Below the pieces are notes generated by a model. It made no database searches, was not told the origin of the DNA, and was given only the letters and a program-made list of their open reading frames with translations. A DNA stretch of 64,000 nucleotides from Linum tenue (Eukaryota > Streptophyta > Magnoliopsida > Malpighiales > Linaceae), in contig CAMGYJ010000002.1 of the NCBI GenBank assembly GCA_946122785.1, forward strand, positions 23,906,492 through 23,970,491, given 5' to 3'. A program made the position numbers and the translations under genes. This document shows positions 48,855 through 60,337 of this stretch, piece by piece. Positions within the stretch are counted from its first letter, which is position 1; each line of letters begins with the position of its first letter.

Positions 48855-49923
48855 TACGGGTGGGCATCCGGATCGGTAAACCCGAAGCGACCCGCATCAA
48901 AACCAAACTTAGCCGAACCGAAACCGAACTACTACTATTCGGTTCGAAAATCGGAAGGAAAATGTGAATGGTTCGGAAACCAGGGTTCTTTCAACCGAAT
49001 AGAGGTTCCGAGTTGCCGACCGAAAAACTGAAATTTATGTTACATTAAGCCCAAACCCAACACCCTAGGCCCAAACGAAAACTCCTAACAGTCTAAGACC
49101 AAAGAAACCCTAACTCACTAAGCCCACAACCCTCTCCTCTCTCACATCTCTCATCTTGCCGCCGTCAACCCTCTCGGCTCTCCCCTCCAGCCAGCCTCCA
49201 ATCAACCACTCCTTCTCACTCGGCAGCTGGCTCTCACAACTAACCCTATACTCCATCTCCGTCCTCCGACCTGCTTCCCCTTCAATCCCATCGTCGTCGC
49301 GCTGCCGACTTTGCTTCACCAAAAATCCCTAAAAAACCCTAATTGATCGAAGAAGAAGAAGAAGAAGAAGAAGAAGAAACAAGAATAATAATAAAAAATC
49401 AGGAATCAGAAACCACGGCTACTGGCGGCTACATGCAAAAACCAGAATCAAAAGTGAGTTGGTGGTGGACTCACTTCGTCAATTGACATATGAATCTGCT
49501 TGCTCCTCGTCTCTGAATCTGCTCGCTCTCCGTCAATCGTCATTGTCGCCTAGCGCGGTGGCGCCTGCCCCTGAGTTGTTCTCCCCGTCAATCGTCGTTG
49601 CCGCCGGGGGCCGAGTCCAGAGATTGAGAGATGGGAGGAGAAAGCGTTGTGCTACGAGGGGGGAGGGGGAGAGAGAGAGAAAGAGAGAGAAGGTAAGTGG
49701 GGAAGAGAATTTCAGGTTAAAAAAAAGTGGGGGAGAGTGTTGTGTTCTTGTACCTTCGGGAATGGTCTTAAAATTGGACCGAACCGATATATATTTCGGT
49801 TCGGGTGAGCCAAATCAAAATATATCTCGGTTCGAATTCGGTTTGCTCTATGGCCTAATTCGGGAATCCGGTAATCATTTGTTCGGTTTGGTTCAAATTG
49901 AACCGACCGAATGCTCACCCCTA
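48855..49923. mobile_element. hAT-like non-autonomous element, 1,069 bp
   Basis: The exact 8-bp duplication CAATCGGT lies at 48847-48854 and 49924-49931. The ends are TACGGGTGGGCATCCGG and, read inward from the right, TAGGGGTGAGCATTCGG. GGTTCG and CGAACC motifs fill both subterminal zones. The interior has a GC-richer part with frames on both strands (49110-49730), a (GAA)n microsatellite at about 49349-49377 and a GA-rich stretch at 49663-49690. No transposase is seen; the interior may be captured gene DNA. Confidence 0.82.
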
Positions 49924-49931
49924 CAATCGGT

Positions 49932-50415
49932 AGTTTGACCACGTAAAGCCGACAAGGAGGCTGAAAAACGAGAAAGAGGAAGCATAAATAAATTAGTAAT
50001 TCATGTTAGATGGTCTTAGTTTACATTATCGTATTTATCTTCAAATTTTGTTGTGTGGTTAAAATAGTGAGTTAGTGGACCTGACAAACCACGATGGCTC
50101 ATCTGATTTGATGTACGCAGCCGTTATAAACCGTTTGGTCCCTATCTACTAAGTCATCCAAACAAAAGGATCGGGCCATTAGTGTAACTCGCGTTTGACA
50201 ATTGTACAGGTCCAGCGGTTGATCAGGTTCGATTCTTGTGAAAAGGATTATGAATGAAAAGGGTTTAATTTATTACATAAAAGGGAAAATAAATAGGGTA
50301 CATTAATTCACTGGAAATAAATACATATTGTAAACATAGATGTTATAATACAATTGAAACTTTTTGTAATCCATATATACATACACATAGTATATATACC
50401 ATAGATGGACATGAA
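49932..50415. other. 3' flank of GDSL 2
   Basis: AT-rich non-coding DNA downstream of the GDSL 2 stop codon. It would include the 3' UTR. No other feature recognised. Confidence 0.4.
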
Positions 50416-52024
50416 TCAAAGGTGGCGAGAACGTTGTTTAAAGAAGGAATCCACAATGATCTCGGCAGCAGCCTCGGTGGGATGAACGAAATCCCAAAAC
50501 ACATGATCGTTCCTGTTGTCGCAGTACATCGCAAACGGGAGGCACGGCAGCTTGGCCTTCAGATCCCCCAGCCCGCAGCACGCCGCGTTCACCTCCACGA
50601 ACCCTGCCAATTAATTAAACACCGACCACCGTCAAGAGGCAGGATTAATGTATAACGGCTACCGATCAGAAACAAGTCTATGTTTATATATATATTAGTT
50701 ACCGTAGGAGGCAGGGTTTTGGACGAAACTCTGGAGCACGGCGAAGGTGTCCAAGTACTCGTACGTAGCGTTGAGGCCGACGGCCCCGTCGGCTTTGAGG
50801 TCCGCCAGCACGGACTTGAGCTGCTGGTTGTACATGGCGGCCATGGCGTTGTGCGCTTCGCTGCAGTCACTGTTGCTCGATAGCACCCTCAGTTTTGGGG
50901 TGCACCCCAAGGACGGCACCCCAGCCACCACGAACCTGCGTGCCCCGTCGTCGTACAGTCTCTGCAATATCCATCGCAATAGTTCGTACATGTCGTAAAA
51001 CGTGGAACATCGATCGATTAATTAATTTGCATTCGATTAGGATGTGTATTTGGAAATATTAACATGCAATATGTACCTTGAGTTGATCATTGAGGGTGAG
51101 AGCCATCTGATGAACGAACTGTGAAGGCGAGGCGGTTTGCTTTTCCAAGTTTCTGTAGTAGAAGAAAATGTCGTTGCTGCCGATCACGAAGGTGTAGACA
51201 GATTCAGATAGGAGCTTTTTCGCGTCCGTGGATCCCATCTTGGTTTCCAGTACTTGTGAAACCGACTCGTAGTAGCTTATTTGATCAGCGAGTCCAATGG
51301 CTTGGTTCTACAATATTGTTAATTAACTTGTTTGTTAAAACATGAAGCACCGGATTAGCTAGGTTTCATTAGCGATTTCTACTAGTTAATTAATTACCGG
51401 ATCTTGAGCACTGCCGTTGATATGGGCGCCACCGGATGCAAAGCTGACGCCGGCCATGAAAGAAGACGCATCGTTTGCATCCAGAGCTAGATACGGCGGT
51501 GGGCTCATCGCCAATCCAAATCTCTCAGCTGCTCCATCAAAACAAACCCAGCAAGAAAAATTATTGTTATTATTGTTATTATTGTTATTATTATTATTTT
51601 TGCAGTCATAAAACGGTCACTAAGCAAATAAACATCGTCGCTAATAGATTTTTAGTAACCACGTTTATGGTGACGAGGCTTTATTTTGTCGTTGCCAAAA
51701 AGAGAGCAAGGAAGGAATATAAATGAAAACAGAGTGTTGCTTACCGAGCCAGTCGGCAGAGTTCTTGCCATTACAGAACCTCCCCGTCGGCTGGTCGTCA
51801 GACGCGAAATCAAGCCCATTGTGCTCGAAATCCGCCTTTATCAGTGAAAACGGTAAGTAATTATTATTCCCAACATCGACCAAGGAGTCGCCGAACACAA
51901 ACATCGCCGTCGCCATGTCAACCCCCGGCGCCGACGAAGCTCCGCTCGACAAGCACGCCAATGCAATTGCCAGCACTACTCCACTGCTCACAACATTCAT
52001 CAACATAGCTGAGCCCATCTTCAT
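50416..52024 (-). CDS. GDSL esterase/lipase 2 (complete)
   Basis: Exons are 52024-51745, 51528-51398, 51307-51077, 50961-50703 and 50603-50416, in phase, encoding 362 residues. The N-terminus has a hydrophobic signal segment (VVLAIALACLSSGASSA, residues 16-32), so secretion is likely. Block I is [16 protein letters not shown] with Ser47. Block III is IGSND (Asn182), and the catalytic pair is in WDFVHPTE (Asp338, His341). Cys residues in the AACCGLG block match the paralogs. The C-terminus is shorter than in copies 1 and 3: it ends QRSRHL and lacks the usual final PxNxxQL motif. Intron 1 carries a TTATTG/TTA microsatellite (51560-51600). A TATA box lies about 85 bp upstream. Confidence 0.93.
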
Positions 52025-53640
52025 TTCCCTAGATTAATTGTTTCTTTAACTTCTTTTTCTTTGTGTTTACTGTATTGGAATATGAAGTCATAAATTCTGG
52101 GCCTCAGTTTATATAGGGCCATTTTTGTTGGAAGATCCGGACGATGGACTTCCAGTTTGGAAGGAATGGGGTCGCGTATTCGCATATGTTTGCCATTGCC
52201 GTCTGTTATGATTCTGCTGGCGAGTTGGTTTTGATTTTTGATTCGGCGGTATTCCTTTCTCTCTGCGTATATTGTTGTTTGGACGGTCTTAGAAAACAGG
52301 GTTAAGAATAGGAGGGGGCTAAGGAAACAAATTAATCGCCCTTCTCCATTACGGGACAGTTTAAGGGATTGTTGACGATTTTAATTTCGTTTACTAATGA
52401 TGTTTTAGTTTCCAATCTATAGATGCTGATGTTGAAATAAGTCCAGTACTAGTGTCCAAAATTGTCCAAATTGAATTTAGGCAGTATACCTAAAATGCGT
52501 GAGCAGGCATCCAAAATCTAAGTATCAATCACACGCGACACAATAATTTATGTTCTTTATGCTATTCGACGTGAATGACCTTATATTTAAATAGACCGTG
52601 TGTTCTTCAGAATGATTTTAGTCAAGGATGAGTTATGATGATGTTATTCTTTTAATGACGCTTGAGACGTGAGAGCACTTACAACCCATGAAACCTAACT
52701 TATGCTTTGCAAATATTTGGTTTATCTTTTCAGTAACACAATTCGTCATAAGACATCTTCCCTCAGGTCATTAACAAAAATATTTTTAGGACTATTAGAA
52801 GGATAAAGATAGGATGGAGATCGATGTGTATCAACAAGTTGCCTTCGATCAAATATTTATATGCTTAAATAAATTATAATATAAATAGCGCCTAATTGGT
52901 ATAAGGGGTCTGGTGGGCTACACAGAGGTCCACCGTAAGAATCTGTGCACCCTTTTTATCCGTGCTAGGTTATATTCTTCCTTCTCACGTGTCTTCCCTA
53001 CGTCATAGGAATGGTGATTAACCAAAGTTTTAACCTATTTCAATCCAGCTAGCGTGAACGACTACGCACAGACCCATTGGCGGCTGCCCGAATTTCCACC
53101 GGTGCCGAGTTTCACCCATCCCTTCCTCTCCAGTTTTCACCTTACCTTTAGCTGATTCTGCGATTGAAGGAAAAAGCTTCCTATAAGAGAAGAGGGTGCA
53201 TTAATTATATTGGGTTCGCATCCCCATCTCCGGTACGCCTTCCGTTAGTATACCATATGTACATCCTCTTTTTCTATCCCGAGAATTTTTCGACCTTTCT
53301 CTCCGATGACTGTTGGCGACTAGGCAACTAGTCTTTTACTTCCATCTTCGATTCTCCCGATCGAGGATATATGAGAAGCATACCCCAATTCATAGACAAG
53401 CTAGCGGCGACTGTGACCCTGTTATTCACTCCTTCCCTCCTTTCTTCACCCGTTTCCTCAGATGGTCGGATTGGCGGCTAGGCAAGCAGTGGTTGAATTG
53501 CTAGAGAGGCAACATGCAACGGAATGGATCCAAGTTATGAATTGCATATCGATTGAAAATGGGATCCATTATATTACTATATATCTTCCAGTCTTCCTTC
53601 TCACGGCCCAAGTATCAGAGGCAACATGCAAGGGAATGAA
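52025..53640. other. GDSL 2 upstream region and intergenic DNA
   Basis: No supported gene. The first few hundred bases are the GDSL 2 promoter. Beyond 52900 short frames occur without recognisable motifs. Short near-repeats of GGCAACATGCAA lie near 53507 and 53619. Confidence 0.4.
52107..52116 (-). promoter_or_regulatory. Putative TATA box of GDSL 2
   Basis: The minus strand reads CCTATATAAACTGAGG about 85 bp upstream of the ATG at 52024. This is a near-ideal TATATAAA core at a plausible distance. Confidence 0.6.
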
Positions 53641-54420
53641 TGGAAGTTATGCGGCCAAGTGTCAATGGCCATCTATCCATTTGTAGAGCAAGGAATTGCT
53701 ACGTGGCCTATAATGGGAATGGGAGTGGGGTTCTTGCGTGGTTTCACTCCACCTTAATTGACTATAAAAAATGGATTATGTCGAATTAGGTAAATGGAGA
53801 TCGATCTAAGATTACACACCATATATAGTAGGCTGTCGATCGTTCTATAATTCTTTTCACCAATCCGCTCTCATGTCTTCCAATACCTACATTTCCTTTC
53901 CAACTTCATGAAGCTTATAGTTTTCCAAGTTTTCTATAATGGAAGGGAAGCGATTGATGTCACGGGTTTGCACGAGGGAAGGTTTGTGATAACAAAACAA
54001 GGGGATTAATATAATAATAACTATAATATATGGAAGTTATGCGGCCAAGTGTCAATGGCCCTCTATCCATTTGTAGAGCAAGGAATTGCAACGTGGCCTA
54101 TAATGGGAATGGGAATGGGGTTCTTGCGTGGTTTCACTCCACCTTAATTGACTATAAAAAATGGATTATGTCGAATTAGGTAAATGGAGATCGATTTAAG
54201 ATTACACACCATATATAGTAGGTTGTCGATCGTTCTATAATTCTTTTCACCAATCCGCTCTCATGTCTTCCAATACCTACATTTCCTTTCCAACTTCATG
54301 AAGCTTATAGTTTTCCAAGTTTTCTATAATGGAAGGGAGGCGATTGATGTCACGGGTTTGCACGAGGGGAGGTTTGTGATAACAAAACAAGGGGATTAAT
54401 ATAATAATAACTATAATATA
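53641..54420. repeat. Tandem duplication of a 390-bp unit
   Basis: Unit 1 (53641-54030) and unit 2 (54031-54420) both begin TGGAAGTTATGCGGCC and end ACTATAATATA. They differ at only a few positions, for example GGCCATC against GGCCCTC and GAGTGGGG against GAATGGGG. The near-identity indicates a recent local duplication or an assembly artefact. No gene is evident in the unit. Confidence 0.92.
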
Positions 54421-54450
54421 TAAAAAACAATAAAGTATTAATAAAATTCA

Positions 54451-55784
54451 GGGTTAATACAATTTAATAGACAAACCTTTCATTTTAAACAAAATACTAG
54501 CCAAACCTTTTCAAAAACAATTTAATAGCCAAACCGTCAACTTTCCATACGGTCAACCGTTAGTTGACTCTAACGTGGCAAAATGTTTAATAAATTTTCA
54601 ATGACGTGGCAAAAAGTAAAAAATTTGACTTGCCACATGGATATACCAAAAATTAATTTATGTTTAGAAAAGAAAATAAATTAAAAAGCCACTAAAAAAT
54701 AGCCACCACTCTATTATCTCCTTGCCTGTACTTCGCATCCCCTTCTCTCCAATCTCCATCGAAACTCCATGCTTCCATTTCCAATCCTCCAACGAAACCC
54801 AACCATCGTTGCCCACCGTAGAACCAAAAGCCTCGCCGCCGTTACCTAATCCCTACGTTGTTGTCGACACCTACCACCCAAGCCAACGAGCTATTGCTGA
54901 CAATTACTCGAACGCTACATAGAATCGCCAAACGTGCAACGCTTGCTTTGATTCCACAAACGAGCTTACATCTTTCTCACCTTTCAACAATACGAAGAGA
55001 ATGAAAATAGAAATCCCCAGCAAACCTGGGTTGCCTTGAACAGACTCAATCCACTTTGAGAATGCCAAATCAACTCCACTCCTGTTGCCGCCACTCCCCT
55101 CCACACCATCCAAATCTAAACAAATTAAACTGAAACCCATTTATCTATGTCCCAAACTAAGAGAATCAAAAGCTAAATCCAATCAATATATTGCCCAAAT
55201 CCAATTCCCCAAATCCCCTACTCTTCCTCGCTTCCAAATTCCCTGTGGCTCTTCCTCTGTTATCCCTTTCCTTCCCCTCGCTCTTCCTCGCTTTCGATTC
55301 CCCAAATCCAAACTGCTTAATCGCTCTAGCAATCGTCGGCGACGCCATTTAAGAACGACGGATCGAACTGGAGTGTCGAATCTTTGCTTGTTTCCATGGA
55401 AGGAGGTAGGTGAAAGCATGACGGGAGGAAGCGGAGGTTCTCGGACGATGAGGTGGTTGCTGCTAATGAAAAAGTTTGGGAGATATCGAGGATTTCGAAG
55501 TTTCTTGGCCGGAGAAGAGAGAGGGGAGGAGAGGGGAAGGGATGGAGAGTGTTCCATTATTGTCTTTTTATTTGTTTTAATAATAAATAATTAGTTTAAA
55601 ATATGTATGTGTGGCACAGTTAAATAATTGTCATTGCCATGTCAGCACGAATTAGCCACACAAGAGTCAACTAACAGTTGACCAGATAGAAAGTTAACGG
55701 TTTGGCTATTATTTTGTTTTTTGAAATGTTTGGTTATTCTTTTGTTTAACCGCAAAAGGTTTGGCTAATATATTGTATTTACCC
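54451..55784. mobile_element. Pack-MULE-like element, 1,334 bp
   Basis: The exact 9-bp target duplication TAAAATTCA lies at 54442-54450 and 55785-55793. Terminal inverted repeats begin GGGTTAATACAATTTAATAG on the left and, read inward from the right, GGGTAAATACAATATATTAG. Subterminal GTTAGTTGACTC motifs also face each other. The middle (54720-55560) is GC-richer with longer frames on both strands, for example 55085-55594 plus and 54904-55140 minus, consistent with captured host exons. I could not identify the source gene. No transposase. Confidence 0.85.
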
Positions 55785-55793
55785 TAAAATTCA

Positions 55794-56063
55794 GCACACT
55801 TAGAAACAAATAAATACATACACAGAGAAAACACAAATAATTTTTGAAAGTTAAAGCAACATGTTTGTGGGAATTGTATTGACAAATTTAGGATGATCTT
55901 ATCCAATTATAACGGTTTCAAAAAAAATTTATAAGATATTTGTTTTCTCGAATGAATCCAATATGTTGATGGTTCTATCTTATAGCTGATTGCAAGGGTG
56001 GTGTTTTAAATTTTCTCAATTTATAAAAGAAAGAATAAGGTTGTAACTTGGTTATAGTTGGTT
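55794..56063. other. DNA between the Pack-MULE and the MULE
   Basis: AT-rich, without recognisable coding sequence. It may be part of the Helitron whose 3' end lies at 61143-61174. Confidence 0.3.
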
Positions 56064-56589
56064 TAAATAAATGGTTAAATACACTTGTATATCCAAGAGT
56101 ATCACGTTTGTGCCAATAATATCCAAAAAACCGGAAATACCACTTATATCCAACTCCGTCACATTCTTTGACGGTGTTAATGTTAATGTTGATTGGACAA
56201 ACGGTGGTGCTTACGTGGCGAACGCTTATTTCCCAATTCCTCTTAACTTATCCACGTGTATAGCTACTTAATATTATTTAAAAAATTAAACAAAAAAATT
56301 TTCAATTGACTCCATCTGACCTCATCCTTGACTCGACCTAACTTTCTACCCTTCTGAATTTTTCCATCGACCAACCCCTAACCCTTCGGCTGTGGAGGGC
56401 GACGAAGGCGACGAAGGAGAGGGATTTTGACGAAGGCGACGGAGGAAGACGACGGCGACGGAAGAAGACGAATGCGACGGAGAAGGACGAAGGCAGCGAC
56501 CCCCTAATCCGTCGTATCCCCTGATTTTCCTTCATCCTTCGTCGATCAACCTTCTCGCCCACCTTCGAAGAAACCCTAATCGCGACGAA

Positions 56590-58110
56590 CCCTGGTAAGG
56601 ATAGCAACAACCAAATGTACCCAATTGCTTGGGCAGTTGTAGAGGGAGAAAACACAAACTCATGGATGTGGTTTGTGAACACATTAGCTCAAGATTTGGA
56701 GCTTCGGGATGGTAGGGGGTGGTCTGTCATATCGGACCAGCAAAAGGTAGGACCCAATTGCCTTTTAAATTCCATTAAATTCAATTAAATTCCACATGCA
56801 TTATTTCTAACACTGTTTTTTACTTTGCAGGGGTTAGTGGAGGCATTACATGACTTGTTACCCGAGGCCGAGCATCGTAAGTGCGCAAGGCACGTGTATG
56901 CTAACTGGAAAGTCAAGAACAAGACAGATAGGGTGAGAAAGCTTTTCTGGAAAGCAGTATACTCTTGCAATGAGGTTGATTGGAAGAATGCCACAGGCGA
57001 AATGGAAGGTATTGAAGGTGAGGAACATGGTACAACCCCCTTCACTGATTTCATGAATGCAGAACCTAGGTCCTTTTGCCGTGCATTCCTGTCTACCTTA
57101 CCAAAGTGTGACTCGGTTGAATCTAATATTTGTGAAACTTGGAATGGGGTGATTGTCAAGTATAGGGGAATGCGAATCATTGACATGTTAGAGGGAATTA
57201 GAGGGTATGTTATGGATAGGGTTGTTGTGAAGTATGAGATGATGTTGAATTGTACCGATCTGTTATGCCCTAGAATTAGAAAAAGGATAGAGAAGGAAAA
57301 GGAGGTGGCAAGGTTATGCACTGCAAGACAAACTTTGCATGATAAGTGTGAGGTCAAGATAGGTGCTGCAGGTTACATAGTCGACCAAACTACTAGATCT
57401 TGCACGTGTGGTTATTGGTCGTTGAGTGACATTCCTTGCTGCCATGCCGTCTCTGCGATCTCCCACTTGAGAAAGGACTTGGACAGCTACGTGCATTCCA
57501 ATTACTATGTGCACAACGCCGAGCACGCCTACAAAAACGGCCTCCCATGTCTTGAAGGGAGACAAGCTTGGCCTGCTGCTGAGGGCATTCCAGTGTTCCC
57601 ACCCAAACAACGAAGTATGCCTGGAAGGCCCCAAAAAAAAACAGAAGAAAGGCATCCCATAAGCGAGAGGTTCGACCGCAACGGAATCGTGAAGGAGAGG
57701 AAGTTGCAAGACGTGGTTCAATCATGCATTGCTCCAAATGTGGCTCAGAAGACCACAATGCAAGATGTTGTACTGTTCCTACTGTCGCGAGAGGCATGGT
57801 AAGATGTTATTTATAGCGTATTGTTTAGATTCCTTCATTGATAGTTAATCCCGATGCCTAACATTATCTTATTGATTGATAGAGAACGCGTGGTAATAGG
57901 GCTGCTACTGATACCCCAAGAAACACAGCTCCTGCAACTCGGAGAACTGTCCCTAGAGATGGAGAAGGCATGGTCAACACAAGAAGTAGTAGGGGAAAGC
58001 GACCAGCCATGATACCCCAAGAAACACAGCTCCTGCAACTCGGAGAACTCGTGTTGGCCATTGCTCCAAATGTGGCTCGGGGAATCATAACGTCAGAACC
58101 TGTCATCTGA
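56590..58110 (+). pseudogene. MULE transposase remnant (C-terminal part, SWIM and zinc-knuckle motifs)
   Basis: The first exon piece (about 56590-56746) reads NNQMYPIAWAVVEGENTNSW and ends SDQQK, which is the MULE transposase core downstream of the first catalytic Asp. An intron (GTAGG...TTTGCAG) leads to exon 56831-57798, with ALHDLLPEAEHRKCARHVYA and the SWIM zinc finger CTCGYWSLSDIPCCHA. After an A9 run (57633-57641) the reading frame is one base short. The neighbouring frame carries the zinc knuckle CSKCGSEDHNARC, and a related CSKCGSGNHNVRTC occurs near 58066-58107 after another intron. A 39-bp direct repeat (about 57910-57950 and 58009-58049) adds a further break. The N-terminal third, including the first DDE residue, is missing. 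Confidence 0.88.
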
Positions 58111-58650
58111 ATCGAGGGGTTGGAATCCAAGTAAGCTATCTACATGAATGATGAATTATGTATGCTATGATGAATTATGTATGCTATGAATCCAAGTAAG
58201 CTAAAGTATATGGAATGGTTGCATAGGATGTTAGACTCAATGTTAGCGATCGAAGAACGATTGAACGCGAGTTACGAATTGCCACATCCGGGATAGGAGT
58301 ATATGTTAACGAGACTACCGGTAACCAATACGTTAGAGTGAGTACCTGCTTTCTCAATAATGAATAGAACATGTTATTTTTGTATGCACAAAAGCTTATT
58401 TTAACATGACATGGTTTCAGCTCAATGGCACTCAAGGACGGCCAGTTCGAGGCTCTCAACCCACTGAGATCGAGATGCATGGTAGCCAGCCCCCCAACAC
58501 TCAACCTTAGACGGATAAAGGCTTTATTTTTTGTGATAGGCCATTAAGCTACCTCACTAGAGGTCATTTTGTTTAGCTGACTCGTGTAATGGCCGATTTC
58601 TATTATCGGATGCTATGTAATTATGCACAACAAGTTAGTATCGATGTGTT

Positions 58651-58922
58651 GGAGCTGACTGTTATGCTTCAGAATCTTGGACTACTCTGTAATGAATAGG
58701 TATTTAGCATCTCAGATTGGAGCTGACTATTATGCTTCAGAATCTTAGACTACTCTGTAATGAATAGGTATTTAGCATCTCATATTGGAGCTGACTGTTA
58801 TGCTTCAGAATCTTAGACTACTCTGTAATGAATAGCTATTTAGCATATCAGATTGGAGCTGACTGTTAGGCTTCATAATCTTAGATTCCAGTGTAATGAA
58901 CATCTATTTAGCATATACGATT
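58651..58922. repeat. Four-copy tandem repeat, 68-bp period
   Basis: Units start at 58651, 58719, 58787 and 58855 with GGAGCTGACTGTTATGCTTC (or a close variant), and a fifth partial copy begins at 58923. Each unit ends in TTTAGCAT followed by a short A/T-rich link. Copies 1-3 are very similar; copy 4 is more diverged. The repeat separates the two convergent genes of the MULE. Confidence 0.92.
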
Positions 58923-59155
58923 GGAGCTCATGTTTGGAAGCTCATCAACTACAACAACTTAAACTATTTAACTCATTTAAGAAAGATAACACAACTACCT
59001 TGTGTTTAGCATATCAAATTCGAAGCTCGTAAACTACAACAACTATATTTGACAGCAAACCTGGTGCTTGCACAACTCCCTTGTGTTTAACATCTCATCT
59101 AAGATACAACAATCACCTTTCTCATTGAAGCAAACCTAGTACAATACAACTACTT

Positions 59156-59691
59156 CTACATAACAAACTCGTGCTGCCACAAAAGAACAAGCAATATGAA
59201 ATTCACTACAACAACCACTGTGAAATGATATCGGATTAGACGGATGTCATGAGCCAATCTCCTTCCTTCAGCCAGCATAACTTCTTGAGTCTTCATCAAC
59301 CTTGACAACTCTTCAACCAAAATTCCATTCTCCTTCTTCCTCCTTTCTGCTTTCGACTTGGCTATCCGCAAATTTTCCTCGAGCTTCAGCTGAGAACTCC
59401 CAATTGTAGAGGTTTCTTCATCCACTTCATCAACCATCCCATGTACCCACCTAAAGAAACCGCAGTTCTTTTTCTCGTTCTGCACCATAAAAGGCAACCT
59501 CAAAAAGCACATTCACCAAAGGCAACCTCAAATACCAAAAACCACCTTACCTTCCAATATCGGGACCCATAGAACTGTCTGCCTGGGTTCATTTCCGTAC
59601 CAGAGGTATTAACCACACAGGCCACGTTGTGTTTGCAAACTAACAACCCATGACCTTGTGTCGAAGTTGAAGAAGAACATCTCTTCGACAT
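59156..59691 (-). CDS. GRF zinc-finger protein with coiled coil and C-terminal membrane anchor, carried by the MULE
   Basis: Two exons (59691-59551 and 59479-59156) join in phase to give 154 residues. Residues 16-63 match the GRF zinc finger: VCKHNVACVVNTSGTEMNPG, RQFYGSRYW, then NCGFFRWV, with the family's NPGRxFY and CGFFxW cores. A Lys/Glu-rich helical stretch follows (about 75-125, LKLEENLRIAKSKAERRKKE), probably a coiled coil. A hydrophobic tail ends the protein (TVVVVVNFILLVLLW). This order is that of small plant GRF-type proteins. The gene is intact, while its partner transposase is broken. It lies wholly within the MULE and faces the transposase. Its function in transposition, if any, is inference. 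Confidence 0.8.
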
Positions 59692-60337
59692 GGCGAAACG
59701 TCGACTAAATTCAAATGCAGAGACGAGAATCAACAAAGAAGTTAATCGCCTACGACAAATGGAAAGCTGGGTCTGCAAATCGCTTTTGTCGTGAATCTGG
59801 GTCGCCGATCGCCAATCGCCTAATCCGCCAGAATCGCAGCAGTCGCCAAATCGCCAGAAACCACGAATTCGAAATCTTCACTCGGCGACCCAATCTTCAA
59901 TCTTAGGGAGTATATAGAGTCGGCGGGAGGATCTTAAATCGCCTGGAGGAGGCTCAGTCGGCAGGAGGAGATTTTGTCGCCGCCAGGGTGCTAATCCTAA
60001 AAACGAAAGGAGAAAGGGATTTCGGAGCAACCTCGTTGTTCGTCGTCAGTGGTAATATGTGGGATTAGATTAAAAAAAAATTGATTTTTTAATTCATTCT
60101 TACGTGGCACTTTTGGCGTAGTTGGCGCTTACGTGTCTGCATAGTTGGCGTACAATCAGCTTGCCGTCAGCTATGTTGACGGAGTTATTAACGCCGTCAA
60201 AGCATTTAACGGAGATGGATAGATTTGGCAAAGAACAACTTTAAAACATGGATATAAGTGGTATTTCCGGTTTTTTGGATATTATTGGCACAACCGTGAT
60301 ACTTTTGGATATACAAGTGTATTAAACCTAAATAAAT

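Larger units (their letters stand above)
56073..60328 (+). mobile_element. MULE (Mutator-like element) with GRF zinc-finger companion gene, 4.3 kb
   Basis: The exact 9-bp duplication TAAATAAAT lies at 56064-56072 and 60329-60337. The terminal inverted repeats are about 80 bp with three mismatches, beginning GGTTAAATACACTTGTATAT on the left and GGTTTAATACACTTGTATAT inward from the right. It carries an N-terminally truncated transposase on the plus strand and a separate two-exon gene on the minus strand, facing it. A 68-bp tandem repeat lies between them. The GC-rich left section (56340-56580) replaces the missing transposase 5' part. It is not autonomous as it stands. Confidence 0.92.

Noticed and set aside
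55085..55594. 169-residue frame in the Pack-MULE as a real gene
   Set aside because: It overlaps equally long antisense frames, has no family motif, and is better explained as captured sequence.
57314..57797. Long minus-strand frames opposite the MULE transposase
   Set aside because: They are shadows of the transposase coding sequence.
58651..58922. CRISPR-like array
   Set aside because: The four 68-bp units are contiguous tandem repeats without unique spacers, in a plant transposon.
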